The notes beneath the pieces were generated by a model. The model ran no database searches, had not been told where the DNA came from, and saw only the letters and a list, made by a program, of their open reading frames with translations. Made by a program: the position numbers and the translations under genes. A stretch of DNA of 64,000 nucleotides, taken from the NCBI GenBank assembly GCA_038728085.1, contig JAVYUU010000005.1:17139-81138 (forward strand). Reading direction: 5' to 3'. Of the stretch, positions 27,224 to 35,794 are shown piece after piece; the first letter of the stretch is position 1; each line of letters starts with the position of its first letter. This stretch comes from Candidatus Bathyarchaeia archaeon (GTDB lineage Archaea > Thermoproteota > Bathyarchaeia > Bathyarchaeales > Bathycorpusculaceae).

Positions 27224-27399
27224 GGGGCCGTAGTCTAGGCAGGTATGACGACGGGCTCCAGAACACGCCAACACGGGTTTGCGGACCGCCATGCGGAATG
27301 AAGAGGTTCTGGAGCGGTCTGTAGGGAAACCCGTAGAAACAGCCGCTTGAAGGCTGTTTCGGGGAAAGGTCGTCGGTTCAAATCCGGCCGGCCCCACCA
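27224..27399 (+). tRNA. tRNA-Trp (CCA) with two introns
   Basis: Acceptor GGGGCCG (27224-27230) pairs with CGGCCCC (27389-27395), then discriminator A and an encoded CCA. D arm 27233-27249; anticodon stem ACGGG (27251-27255)/CCCGT (27330-27334) with loop CTCCAGA, anticodon CCA at 27258-27260; T arm GTCGG-TTCAAAT-CCGGC. Intron 1 (about 27262-27328) is at the canonical 37/38 site. It contains GTTCTGGAGC (27306-27315), perfectly complementary to the exon/intron sequence GCTCCAGAAC (27255-27264), like the box C/D guide known in archaeal tRNA-Trp introns. Intron 2 (about 27335-27366) interrupts the variable loop with the hairpin GAAACAGCC/GGCTGTTTC. Removing both gives a normal 77-nt tRNA including CCA; exact junctions are ambiguous by 1-2 nt. 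Confidence 0.93.
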
Positions 27400-27431
27400 C
27401 CGGTAATGGTTTGGGCTGCGTGGTTGGAGCT

Positions 27432-27875
27432 ATGGCTAAGAAAGTGTTTATGATGAGGTTAAGTGATATACAGCCAAGTCAGCTTCATATTTGCTCTGAA
27501 AAGCTATCTGAAGTTATGAAGACTTTTAATCTTAACAAGCTGAGGACTATGGAGCCTATACCGGTTAAAAGGCTTAAAGGTGACGTGATTCTTGTGAATG
27601 GCCACACAAGGGCTTTTGCAGCCTATCTTTGCGGTTTCGCAGAAGTGCCAGTTTATTGGGAAAAAGAAGAACTCGCTTGGGACGTGTACAAAGTTTGCGT
27701 AGAATGGTGTAAGAAGGAGGAGATACGCACCATTGCCGACCTTGAAAATAGGATAGTGCCTCAAGGAGAATACGAAAGACTATGGTATGCACGGTGCGAG
27801 AAACTGGAGCAAGAATTAAAACGCAAGAGAAAAAGTGCACTTAAGAAGACATTGCGGCATAAAATTAGGAGCTGA
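27432..27875 (+). CDS. ParB/sulfiredoxin-fold domain protein
   Basis: A 147-residue protein (ATG 27432, after GGAGC). The core VILVNGHTRAFAAYLCGFAEVPVYW matches the ParB-like nuclease/sulfiredoxin fold, in which the G-H-T/S-R motif binds nucleotide. The N-terminal MRLSDIQPSQLHI also fits. The C-terminal 50 residues are helical and very basic. Partition ParB is unlikely because there is no HTH domain and no ParA nearby. Possible roles are a nucleotide-binding or DNA-binding regulator. It starts 32 bp after tRNA-Trp and 5 bp before the CofE-like gene, so it is probably in that operon. Confidence 0.72.
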   Translation: MAKKVFMMRLSDIQPSQLHICSEKLSEVMKTFNLNKLRTMEPIPVKRLKGDVILVNGHTRAFAAYLCGFAEVPVYWEKEELAWDVYKVCVEWCKKEEIRTIADLENRIVPQGEYERLWYARCEKLEQELKRKRKSALKKTLRHKIRS

Positions 27876-27880
27876 GATGT

Positions 27881-28684
27881 TTGAGGTTGTATGCTGTAAA
27901 GACAAGGGTTATCCATGTTGGCGACAATCTTGTTGATCTGGTTTTGAAGGCTTTAACTGAACAAAATCTTTTATTGGAGGATAATGACGTTTTGGTTTTT
28001 GCCTCCAAGATTGTGGCGTATGCGCAAGGACGAATTGTTAAATTGGATGATGTGAAGCCGTCCAAAAGGGCGGTGGAGCTTGCCGAACGATTTTCCATTA
28101 GAAGCGAGCTTGCCGAGTTGATACTGCGTGAAGCAAACGCGGTTTATGGTGGTGTTGAAAAAGCTGTTTTAACGCTCAAGAATCACGTGTTAACGGTTAA
28201 TGCTGGGATAGACAATAAAAACGCACCTTTAGGCTGCGTTGTTTTGTGGCCTGAAAACGTCAAGGAGACAGCGAAACAATTGAGGGAGGAGATCCTTCAC
28301 AAAACTGGAAAGAAGGTTGCAGTTCTAATAGTTGATAGTGGCTTGATGCCGCTGAGAAAGGGAACAATGGGTCTTGCTTTGGCTGTTGCAGGCTTTAAAC
28401 CGGTTGAAGACTATCGGGGGCAGAGCGACCTCTATGGAAGGGAAATAGTGATCACGCAACACGCTATTGCGGAGGATTTGGCCTCTGCAGCCCATCTGCT
28501 TATGGGCGAATCATCTGAGAAGACTCCAATAGTGCTTGTTAAGGGGGCTCCGCTCAAGTTTGATGATGGTGTCTACGGCCCTGAAGACTTGGCTCTGCCC
28601 AGCAGTCAATGCGTTTTCATGAACGCTTTTTCAGCACAACCATCAAACGCTTTGATGAGGCCAGCGTTTTCTAGGGCTTTGTGA
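27881..28684 (+). CDS. Coenzyme F420-0:L-glutamate ligase-like protein (CofE family)
   Basis: A 267-residue CofE-fold protein. The first strand TRVIHVGDNLVDLV, DVLVFASKIVAYAQGRIV, AGIDNKNAPLG (family A-G-I-D-x-S-N) and DSGLMPLRKGTMGLAL (family D-T-x-G-R-P-W-R-x-G) align with coenzyme F420 gamma-glutamyl ligase, which adds glutamate to F420-0 with GTP. Deviations at S-N to K-N and P-W-R to P-L-R mean the substrate may differ, so I leave out the symbol. The start is TTG 27881 after GGAG. The C-terminus overlaps the converging membrane gene by 79 bp. Confidence 0.78.
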   Translation: MRLYAVKTRVIHVGDNLVDLVLKALTEQNLLLEDNDVLVFASKIVAYAQGRIVKLDDVKPSKRAVELAERFSIRSELAELILREANAVYGGVEKAVLTLKNHVLTVNAGIDNKNAPLGCVVLWPENVKETAKQLREEILHKTGKKVAVLIVDSGLMPLRKGTMGLALAVAGFKPVEDYRGQSDLYGREIVITQHAIAEDLASAAHLLMGESSEKTPIVLVKGAPLKFDDGVYGPEDLALPSSQCVFMNAFSAQPSNALMRPAFSRAL

Positions 28685-29385
28685 ACCGCGACCCCGATTA
28701 GTGTAGAGCCAAGCGCTATAAGTATTCGTTCAATTGGATAAAGGAAGGTTGTTGCTTGCCATATACCCTTCCAGACGTTCAAGTCCTGTAGAAAAATGGG
28801 CCAATAGAGAACCTCAAAAGTTAGAGAGCCCGCAATTTGGCCAGCCAATGTTGAGACTAGGGAGAAAATCAGAAACTTGATGGTTAGGTTTAAGTTGCCT
28901 CTATGTCGGGTTAGCCAGATTAAGATTAAAAAACCCGCTATTTGAAACCACATGGAAGGCGGGAAAAGCCAGATAGGCCCCACAGGCGGATAAAAGCCGA
29001 AAACAAGAAGCAAAATCATGTAAACGAAAATGCACAATTTCCTCTTTTCCTCTTTTAGAAAGCCAGCTAGTAACCCGGCGGTCACTCCTGAAACAAGGCT
29101 GGGCGGCGATATAACTCCTGCAAAAAATCCTATGAAACCGCCTATAAGAGTGGAAGCTGCACCAATCAAAGGTCCGAATAACATGCCGATTGTCGGGGCA
29201 AACATAGCCGCTAGTGTTATGAAGTTTTGTGAGCCAACTATTCGGAAGAGAGGAATAAAGCACGCAACCGCATACAGTCCTGAAAAACAGATGATTAAGG
29301 CTAGTTGCTTTGAGTTTATTGCGAATGAGCTTCTAGCAATGTTTGCTCTAGTGATGTCCATTTTGAACCTATTCCTTGCTGGCAA
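28606..29385 (-). CDS. Membrane protein, ECF transporter S-component-like
   Basis: A 259-residue protein with about six hydrophobic helices. The pattern GLYAVACFIPLFRIVG, then FAPTIGMLFGPLIGAASTLIGGFIG, resembles substrate-binding S components of energy-coupling factor vitamin transporters, where a small-residue first helix packs against the EcfT scaffold. No ATPase or EcfT gene is nearby, which is usual when modules are shared. The substrate is unknown. It overlaps the CofE-like gene tail to tail by 79 bp. The ATG 29385 is adopted; a second ATG lies nearby (M-D-I-T-R). Confidence 0.65.
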   Translation of the reverse strand: MPARNRFKMDITRANIARSSFAINSKQLALIICFSGLYAVACFIPLFRIVGSQNFITLAAMFAPTIGMLFGPLIGAASTLIGGFIGFFAGVISPPSLVSGVTAGLLAGFLKEEKRKLCIFVYMILLLVFGFYPPVGPIWLFPPSMWFQIAGFLILIWLTRHRGNLNLTIKFLIFSLVSTLAGQIAGSLTFEVLYWPIFLQDLNVWKGIWQATTFLYPIERILIALGSTLIGVAVHKALENAGLIKAFDGCAEKAFMKTH

Positions 29386-29477
29386 AATGGCTTCAAATAG
29401 CTATAATCAATTTTGCGGTTTACAGTTGAAAATAAGAATGTGCAAAATAAGCGGTTTAAACGGCTTATTCGCGTGGA

Positions 29478-29744
29478 CTACTCTTCTGCTGGAGCCTCCA
29501 CGACTTCGGCTTCGGCGAATCTTCGGCTTATTCTTGTTATCCTTATTTTGACGTGGTCGCCTGGCTTCGTGTTTGGTATGAAGGTTACTAGTCCCTGGAT
29601 GCGGGCTATTCCCTCACCTCTTCGGCTTGTTTCTGTGACGTCTACTTCGTATTCTTTGCCTAGCTCAACTGGTTTCGGTGGGAAGCGTTTTGGTCCTCCT
29701 CTTCCGAAGTCTCTTCTTCCGCCGAATCTTCTTCTCTCTTCCAT
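29478..29744 (-). CDS. TRAM-domain RNA-binding protein
   Basis: An 88-residue protein: a basic R/G/F-rich N-terminal tail (RRRFGGRRDFGRGG) followed by a TRAM domain (GKEYEVDVTETSRRGEGIARIQGLV...KPGDHVKIRITRISRRFAEAEVV). Small archaeal TRAM proteins bind RNA and are proposed to act like cold-shock proteins. It is the last gene of a three-gene cluster TRAM, OB-fold, TRAM on the minus strand and is a diverged paralogue of the first member. Confidence 0.9.
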   Translation of the reverse strand: MEERRRFGGRRDFGRGGPKRFPPKPVELGKEYEVDVTETSRRGEGIARIQGLVTFIPNTKPGDHVKIRITRISRRFAEAEVVEAPAEE

Positions 29745-29784
29745 ACGTTCTCACCTCTCATGTGTGGATAAAATGTTCCGCGAG

Positions 29785-30075
29785 CTATTTGACGGTGAGT
29801 TTTCCGTATTTTCCAACGTTTAGCTGGATTTCGCCTTTGAAGCTTGTTACGTAGCCGTTTTCCACCTTGACTGTATCGTTGATGTTCACTTGGTTTATTT
29901 GCTCGTTCCAAAGCGTCAGTTTCACTGTGCCTGTTTCGTCTGCTATGATGGCTGTTGCCACTTTGTGGGTGGTGTCCTTGAACCTTGAAATAACCTCCCG
30001 TGGGGCGGTTTTGTTCACAACTTTGGCTTCAATGTTTACGCGTCTCATGCCGTTTCGCAGTTCTTTAATCTTCAA
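29785..30075 (-). CDS. OB-fold single-stranded nucleic acid-binding protein (RPA/SOSS-B-like)
   Basis: A 96-residue single OB-fold: VNIEAKVVNKTAPREVISRF, then the strand pair ATAIIADETGTVKLTLWNEQ, NDTVKVENGYVTSFKGEIQLNVGKYGKL. This is the RPA/SOSS-B-type tRNA-anticodon-like OB domain that binds single-stranded DNA or RNA. It lacks the zinc finger and extra OB folds of large archaeal RPAs, so it is likely a small accessory binder. It lies between two TRAM genes, with gaps of 19 and 40 bp. Confidence 0.85.
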   Translation of the reverse strand: MKIKELRNGMRRVNIEAKVVNKTAPREVISRFKDTTHKVATAIIADETGTVKLTLWNEQINQVNINDTVKVENGYVTSFKGEIQLNVGKYGKLTVK

Positions 30076-30094
30076 TTTTCATCCTCCTTTCGGT

Positions 30095-30379
30095 TTAGGG
30101 TATTCTTTCCGCGATGGCGAATTTTCCGCCGACGGATAAAATCCGCACTTTGACACGTTCGCCTATTCTGCTGTTTGGAACAAAAATCATGTAGCCTTGA
30201 ATGCGGGCTATGCCATCGCCTCTGCTTCCAATGTCGTCTATGACAACTTCTAGCTCTTGATTCTCCTTTACTGGTGCTGTTTGGAAGAGTGGTTTGTCGG
30301 GGAGAAAGCGTCTACTGCTTCCAAACCTTCTCGGTTTTCTTTCAACGTATTTCGTTTTTTCTGGGAGCCTTCTTGGCAT
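30095..30379 (-). CDS. TRAM-domain RNA-binding protein
   Basis: A 94-residue protein with a basic N-terminal 35 residues (KTKYVERKPRRFGSSRRF) and a TRAM domain (NQELEVVIDDIGSRGDGIARIQGYM...RIGERVKVRILSVGGKFAIAERI). Same family as the gene at 29478. It is the first gene of the trio; the promoter lies in the 200-bp gap to the divergent ABC transporter operon. Confidence 0.9.
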   Translation of the reverse strand: MPRRLPEKTKYVERKPRRFGSSRRFLPDKPLFQTAPVKENQELEVVIDDIGSRGDGIARIQGYMIFVPNSRIGERVKVRILSVGGKFAIAERIP

Positions 30380-30580
30380 ACTGTTTTTTCGTCCTTATCG
30401 CGGAACAGCCTTCAACCCAAAAACCAAGTGTCTCCTTTCCGGAAACACTGGTTTAAGGCTGAGGCTTGTCAGAACAAGAGACATCCACGCATATAAATCT
30501 TGCTAGAGTAAACGGTATATTACAGTTGCATGTTATTTGCCATAGTTAGTTAGGATATATGGCTAGGACGATGAGCGAAA

Positions 30581-31315
30581 TTGCCGGAAACGTCACCGAC
30601 AAAACCCCTGATTCAGCTTGTGGACGTTTACAAAGAATACAGAGTAGGAGCCATTTCCACAATGGCTCTTAAAAGGGTGAATTTTAATATCTACAGCGGG
30701 CAACTTATTGCCATAATGGGGCCTTCTGGGTCTGGAAAAACAACCCTCCTGAACATGATAGGACTTTTGGATAGACCATCAAAAGGCAAAATTTACTTTG
30801 ACGGGGTTGATGTTTCAAGGCTTGACGATAAAGCCTTGGCGAATCTGCGCAATACCAAGCTTGGCTTTGTCTTTCAAACATTCAACCTTATCAACAGGCT
30901 GACGGTATTCGAAAATATTGAGCTACCTCTAATACCGAGGGGTATACCCCGCGGCGAAAGGGCAAAAATGGTTTTGGAAGCGCTAACCAAGGTTGGTGGA
31001 GAAGAGGGTTGGCTTCGCAAAAAGCCAAACCAGCTTTCAGGTGGGCAACAACAGCGGGTCGCCATAGCCAGAGCCATTGTTGGAAACCCTGTTGTCCTTT
31101 TGGCGGATGAGCCCACTGGAAACTTGGACAGAGCCTCAGCTAAACTGGTTGTGGAAACATTCCTAAACCTAAACAAGGCTGGACACACCGTGGTGGTTGT
31201 CACTCATGACCCAGAAGTGGCGAACTGCATGGATAAAATATATGTCATAAGAGATGGAGAAATTATAGGCGAATTTCCAGCCAAAAAGTCGGAATCCCTT
31301 ATAAGCAAGGGATAA
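30581..31315 (+). CDS. ABC transporter ATP-binding protein (MacB/LolD type)
   Basis: A 244-residue ATPase with Walker [11 protein letters not shown]-loop VFQTFNLI, signature [14 protein letters not shown], Walker [14 protein letters not shown] and the H-loop VVTHD. The G-N-L-D after Walker B and the LSGGQQQR wording are typical of the MacB/LolD/FtsE branch, which works with FtsX-type permeases and acts on the outside of the membrane instead of importing solutes. The start is TTG 30581. It is the first gene of a three-gene operon with a large exoprotein and a permease. Confidence 0.94.
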   Translation: MPETSPTKPLIQLVDVYKEYRVGAISTMALKRVNFNIYSGQLIAIMGPSGSGKTTLLNMIGLLDRPSKGKIYFDGVDVSRLDDKALANLRNTKLGFVFQTFNLINRLTVFENIELPLIPRGIPRGERAKMVLEALTKVGGEEGWLRKKPNQLSGGQQQRVAIARAIVGNPVVLLADEPTGNLDRASAKLVVETFLNLNKAGHTVVVVTHDPEVANCMDKIYVIRDGEIIGEFPAKKSESLISKG

Positions 31316-31338
31316 AATCAGCTGGAAGAGGTGAAACC

Positions 31339-34300
31339 TTGAGGGTCTTGAAGAAAGCCTTAAACATCTTGTTGGTTGTCGCCATCACATTGCAGTATGC
31401 TTCCACGTTGATTAGCGGAATAGTCCTTGGAAATTCCCAAGCAGATTTCGTCATAAGAAGTTATTATGCAAGGTCTTCGGCCGACACCTCCAACATTTAT
31501 CCGGGTAGCAGGAGAGTTTACCTGAAAATCGAGGCGGAATATCAAAACAGCGCATTCAGCGCTACAATGGTTTTTGGATGGCTGAAAACACCGGAAGGTA
31601 TAAGCTTCAGCTCCGGAAGCGACGTCTCCTCTCCGGCCAAATTTAATGGAAGCGTGGTCAGAGAAGTCACTTTCGGCATGGTTATAACGTTTGAGTATCT
31701 GCTAGACTTTTCTAGAGGCTTATCTCCAGGCACCTACTACTTAACTTTGAACATAACTTATGTGAAGGGTTCCATCCCCTCCTACGACCTGCACCCGAAC
31801 GAAGTAAAAATCGAAGTTTCATCATATCCAGACATTTCGCTGAGAGTCATCGACGCCTACTTCTCGCCATCCCCCTATCCGGGCTCTGTGGATACAAACC
31901 TCTATGTGGTTTTGGAGAATAACGGAAGTACTATAAACTCTGTATACTTTAACCTTACACGCCTTAACGGGTTTATTGTTAAAAACCCCCGGGCAAGTGT
32001 GGGGCTTGTCAATAGAGGCGACAGGTTCACAATAACCTTTACAGGCGTGTCAATACCGCCAGACGCTTCTGTTGGGACATATTTTGCGGAAATCTACTCC
32101 GACTGTAGTGCACGGACGGAGGACGGTGTAGCCTACACCAAAACCGCGAACTTGACTGTTCCAGTGAAAGTTGAGGCTCCTCCTCCGGAGCAGCCTGTCC
32201 AGGTGGCGGATGTGAACACGCTTTATGGGGGGTCTCCTGCCCCGCTTTTGCCTTCATCTAGGGGCGTTGTTTTGCGGGTTTATCTCATCAACAGACTTCC
32301 AGACGCCATAAATGCGATGATTGTAAACGTCAAGCTTCCAGGGGGGATAGAGCTCAGAGCTATTTCGGGAACCTACATGAATGGTATGGCTTCTGGCGGT
32401 ACATGTTTTGTCGACTTAACCGTGGACGTTGACTCAAACATAAACTTGGCTAGGTACAATGGCACATTGGATATAACCTACTTCAAGATTGCCGGCGGAT
32501 CCTCCTTCCCCATGAATCAGACGGTTTCATTTTCAATAAGTGTTGAAAGTCCCCACAGCCATGTATCCGAGTTAATGCTCGTCGAGGCTTATTGGGGCTA
32601 TCCAGATCCGATGCCAGTCTATTCAACGTCGCGCTACGTGCCCTTAACCCTGAAATTTGCCAATACTGGACGTTATCCCATTTGGGGTGTTGTGGTTAAC
32701 GCTTCATCCCAGCATCTTAGACCAATCAAGGATTCGGAAGCCTGCGCTACAACCGTTGCAAGCGGCGGCTCCTGCACAGCAGTCCTTTACTTCGACATGA
32801 ACACGACTGCGCCAACGATTCCCGTAAAGGTTTCAGCAAGTTACCTATTCACCGAGTTTGGGGCTCATATAAGCCTTGTTAGGGATTTCACGGCTTGTTT
32901 GCTTATTGAAAGTTATCCAGCCTCAGAAAGCATACTCTCCATTGTAAATGCTGGCTGGCAGAACAATCTGAATGTCTTCCCCAAAACCAGCAACGCCACA
33001 TACCAAGTGACATTGGCGAACAGGGCGCCCTACTCTCTGGGCGGAATAAACCTCAAACTCAAATTGCCCAGTGGAATGACCTCCAAAGGGCAAAGCGAAG
33101 CCACCGCCTACATTGAAGGTCCCATTAGAAGCCTAGCTTCCTTCACAGCATCCTTCACGATAACTGTTGGCGACGTGCCGCCCGGAAGCTACAAGGCAAA
33201 CTTAACCGTTGACTGCGTAATGAGTTCCGGAGGTCCAGGAGTTAGGCGTGTTGAAGAATTTAATGTGCAGGTAACGGTTAACGATGATGGCGCGGCTCTT
33301 GAGCTTCTTGAGACCAGATGGTATGAGGGAACTGTTGGCCCCTACACTTATGGCGCTCACCTCATAATTATGATCAGAAACGTCTACGTGGACGGTTTAA
33401 GGGGCGCCATGCTGGAGCTTGAACTACCAGGCGGCTTCCGCAACGCCGTGGACAACTCAACAAGGGTTAAAACCCCACCTCTGTCAGTGCAACTTCCCCA
33501 GCAACTGCAAGCCCTGAACTTGGCGGAAATCCTAAACGCCTTCTTTAGCGCCCAATACGCTGGGCCCACGCAAGTTTACGGTAGGGGTGACATCCTAACC
33601 TTTATGGTTAGCTTAAACATATTTAATGTTGAAATGGGCAGCCATGTGTTTAACGGAGTTCTTTCATACATTGACGCTTGGGGCGGAAATAGGCGAATCC
33701 CCTTAACAGTTCAAGTTGCAGTACTTGGCAAGGCTGGATACATTGAGGTAGCAGTGGACAAAAGCCTAAGCGTCAAAAGCCGCTATGTAAACACCACTCT
33801 CACGCTTGTGAATCATGGAAGCACACCCATGTATGACGTATACATTGTGGTTTCACCATATCAAACAAACCCGGTGTTGATAGCCTCCCCGGCGGTGAAT
33901 CACATCCGAAAAATAAACCCGAGTGAAGCATGCACAATACCATTAACTTTGGCGTACAACCCGCTGGGCTTCTACACCCAAATGGGCTCAGCATCCTACA
34001 TAACCTATGGACCCGTTCCATTAATGGTTTCAGTCTTCTACAGAGATGCATGTGGATATTACCGAACCTTCAACAACTCCGTAACGGTGGTCGTTGAACC
34101 CTTCATAGAGCTTGCCATAAAAAGCGTTAAGGCAACGGGAACAAACGTATCCTCAACCGTGACTGGAACAATCATCAATTATGGTTCTTCAACAGCATAT
34201 CGTGTCGAGGTGGAACTGCGAGTGGGGGACACTGTGGCTTCTGAAACCATAGGCGACGTTGGCCCAGGCGAAGAGATTGCCTTTAGAGTGGATATCGGCA

Positions 34301-34551
34301 AGTACGGTGAGACCGCCGTTCTAGCCGTGCGCTATTACAACGTTTTCAATGAAAAAGAATCAAAGGAAATGAGCATTAATATAACAAGGCGGGAGGAAGC
34401 GGCGCCTCCGACAGCGAAGGAGGAAGGACTGCCGATTGAAAGATGGGTTATCGTGACTGGAGTGATAATCTTCTTAATTGTGTCAGCCCTATTGATATAT
34501 AGGATGATGAAGAAGACCAAAATTGTGGAAAGCGTACCTCCCGAAATGTAA
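31339..34551 (+). CDS. Large extracellular protein with repeated beta-sandwich domains and C-terminal anchor
   Basis: A 1070-residue protein with a signal peptide (about residues 1-25), at least five repeating units of about 130-150 residues resembling NEW3/CARDB-type (COG1361-like) beta-sandwiches, and a C-terminal membrane helix (WVIVTGVIIFLIVSALLIY) with a short basic tail. Unit starts are marked by similar phrases such as D-A-Y-F-S-P-x-P-Y-P-G, E-A-Y-W-G-Y-P-D-P-M-P-V and N-A-G-W-Q. Many N-x-S/T sites suggest glycosylation. TTG 31339 follows GAGGTG. It lies between the ATPase and permease genes with 20-23 bp gaps, so it is likely an extracellular partner of that transporter. Confidence 0.85.
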   Translation: MRVLKKALNILLVVAITLQYASTLISGIVLGNSQADFVIRSYYARSSADTSNIYPGSRRVYLKIEAEYQNSAFSATMVFGWLKTPEGISFSSGSDVSSPAKFNGSVVREVTFGMVITFEYLLDFSRGLSPGTYYLTLNITYVKGSIPSYDLHPNEVKIEVSSYPDISLRVIDAYFSPSPYPGSVDTNLYVVLENNGSTINSVYFNLTRLNGFIVKNPRASVGLVNRGDRFTITFTGVSIPPDASVGTYFAEIYSDCSARTEDGVAYTKTANLTVPVKVEAPPPEQPVQVADVNTLYGGSPAPLLPSSRGVVLRVYLINRLPDAINAMIVNVKLPGGIELRAISGTYMNGMASGGTCFVDLTVDVDSNINLARYNGTLDITYFKIAGGSSFPMNQTVSFSISVESPHSHVSELMLVEAYWGYPDPMPVYSTSRYVPLTLKFANTGRYPIWGVVVNASSQHLRPIKDSEACATTVASGGSCTAVLYFDMNTTAPTIPVKVSASYLFTEFGAHISLVRDFTACLLIESYPASESILSIVNAGWQNNLNVFPKTSNATYQVTLANRAPYSLGGINLKLKLPSGMTSKGQSEATAYIEGPIRSLASFTASFTITVGDVPPGSYKANLTVDCVMSSGGPGVRRVEEFNVQVTVNDDGAALELLETRWYEGTVGPYTYGAHLIIMIRNVYVDGLRGAMLELELPGGFRNAVDNSTRVKTPPLSVQLPQQLQALNLAEILNAFFSAQYAGPTQVYGRGDILTFMVSLNIFNVEMGSHVFNGVLSYIDAWGGNRRIPLTVQVAVLGKAGYIEVAVDKSLSVKSRYVNTTLTLVNHGSTPMYDVYIVVSPYQTNPVLIASPAVNHIRKINPSEACTIPLTLAYNPLGFYTQMGSASYITYGPVPLMVSVFYRDACGYYRTFNNSVTVVVEPFIELAIKSVKATGTNVSSTVTGTIINYGSSTAYRVEVELRVGDTVASETIGDVGPGEEIAFRVDIGKYGETAVLAVRYYNVFNEKESKEMSINITRREEAAPPTAKEEGLPIERWVIVTGVIIFLIVSALLIYRMMKKTKIVESVPPEM

Positions 34552-34571
34552 TTTGCAACGGTGAACAGCGA

Positions 34572-35783
34572 ATGTTCATGGACTTTATTCGACTGTCGCT
34601 TAAGGCTTTAAGCGAAAGAAGAGTGCGGGCGGCCCTAACCATAACGGGCATAGCTATTGGTCCTCTGGTTCTGGTTATGATGAGTTCGGTTGTTGGAAGC
34701 TACTCCAACTACATAGAGCAGAGGATAACCTCTCTCGGGCAAAATGCCATTGCCATCTTTCCAACAGAAAACTATCGGCTCGACGAGGAAGACCTAAACT
34801 ATATTAGAACGATAGAGGCCGTTAGAAGGGCTGAACCCTTCTATAACACCCAAGGAGTTGTGAAAAGAGGAACAGAAGATGTTAAAATAGCCATGTTTGC
34901 CGTGGATTACCGCCTACTTTTTGAGGCTATAGGAAGCCTAGAGATAGATGAAGGCGCTGTTCCATCGGAGACTGAAGTTATAAGCTCGATTGTTGGCAGA
35001 AAAATAGCCTACAAAAACTATGAGAAACACTTCGACTTGGGCGATGTTGTCACGGTGACAGTTCCAAAAATTGAGGGGGGCAAGATCACAGGCAAGAAAA
35101 CCGTGAACTTAGTTGTTGGAGCCATCCTCAAGGAGTATGGCGGCGCATTAATCGTTGACCCGGACTCAACCATTTTTATATGTCTGGAGGCTGGCAAAAG
35201 GCTTCTTGGAATGGAGCGGTGGTCTGGGATTCTTGTTTTGGCCGACAGTCCCGCCAACGTCAAGCCTATAGTCTCCGTCTTGCGGCAGCATTACGAGGAT
35301 AAAGCCCAAATAATTGCCTTCAACTCCATAGCCGAAGCTGTCTCCAGCGTAACCGGAGCAATAAACTTCATAAACTTTTCAACTTCGCTTTCAGCCTTCG
35401 CCGTGGCCATTGCCGGCGTGGCTGCCACAATGATAACCTCAGTAATGGAGCGCACCAGAGAAATCGGCGTGATGAAGGCCATCGGCTACACTAATGGGCA
35501 GATTCTGCTGCTAATTCTCATGGAATCCATTGTAATGAGTCTCGTGGGCGGGGCCGCCGGAATTTCCTTAGGCGTTATTGGTGCCTACATTCTTTCGTCA
35601 AGGGGCTTTAGGATAGGCGGAATAGGTGAAAGCGGCATAGTTCTACAGTTAAGCCCGCTCATAACGCCGACCCTCATAACCCAAACATTAACCCTAACAA
35701 TTCTGATAGGATTGGTTGGCGGTGTCCTCCCAGCCTACAGAGCCTCAAAAATACCACCTGTGGTCGCCCTAAGATATGAATAA
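34572..35783 (+). CDS. ABC transporter permease, MacB/FtsX family
   Basis: A 403-residue permease with the FtsX/MacB arrangement: one N-terminal helix after SLKALSERRVRAALTITGIAIG, a periplasm-side (here extracellular) domain of about 220 residues, and three C-terminal helices beginning near SAFAVAIAGVAATMITSVMERTREIG. The R-T-R-E-I-G-V-M-K-A-I-G motif contacts the ATPase. It completes the operon with the MacB-type ATPase and the large exoprotein, and could handle lipid, peptide or envelope-remodelling work; the substrate is unknown. Confidence 0.93.
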   Translation: MFMDFIRLSLKALSERRVRAALTITGIAIGPLVLVMMSSVVGSYSNYIEQRITSLGQNAIAIFPTENYRLDEEDLNYIRTIEAVRRAEPFYNTQGVVKRGTEDVKIAMFAVDYRLLFEAIGSLEIDEGAVPSETEVISSIVGRKIAYKNYEKHFDLGDVVTVTVPKIEGGKITGKKTVNLVVGAILKEYGGALIVDPDSTIFICLEAGKRLLGMERWSGILVLADSPANVKPIVSVLRQHYEDKAQIIAFNSIAEAVSSVTGAINFINFSTSLSAFAVAIAGVAATMITSVMERTREIGVMKAIGYTNGQILLLILMESIVMSLVGGAAGISLGVIGAYILSSRGFRIGGIGESGIVLQLSPLITPTLITQTLTLTILIGLVGGVLPAYRASKIPPVVALRYE

Positions 35784-35794
35784 TAGGCGAGGGC

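Noticed and set aside
27206..27400. Minus-strand frame through tRNA-Trp, and the upstream extension of the nucleotidyltransferase-like gene to 27266
   Set aside because: Both run through the tRNA gene and are explained by it.
27432..27875. Chromosome-partition ParB
   Set aside because: Only the ParB/sulfiredoxin-like fold is present; the HTH domain, dimer domain and a ParA partner are missing.
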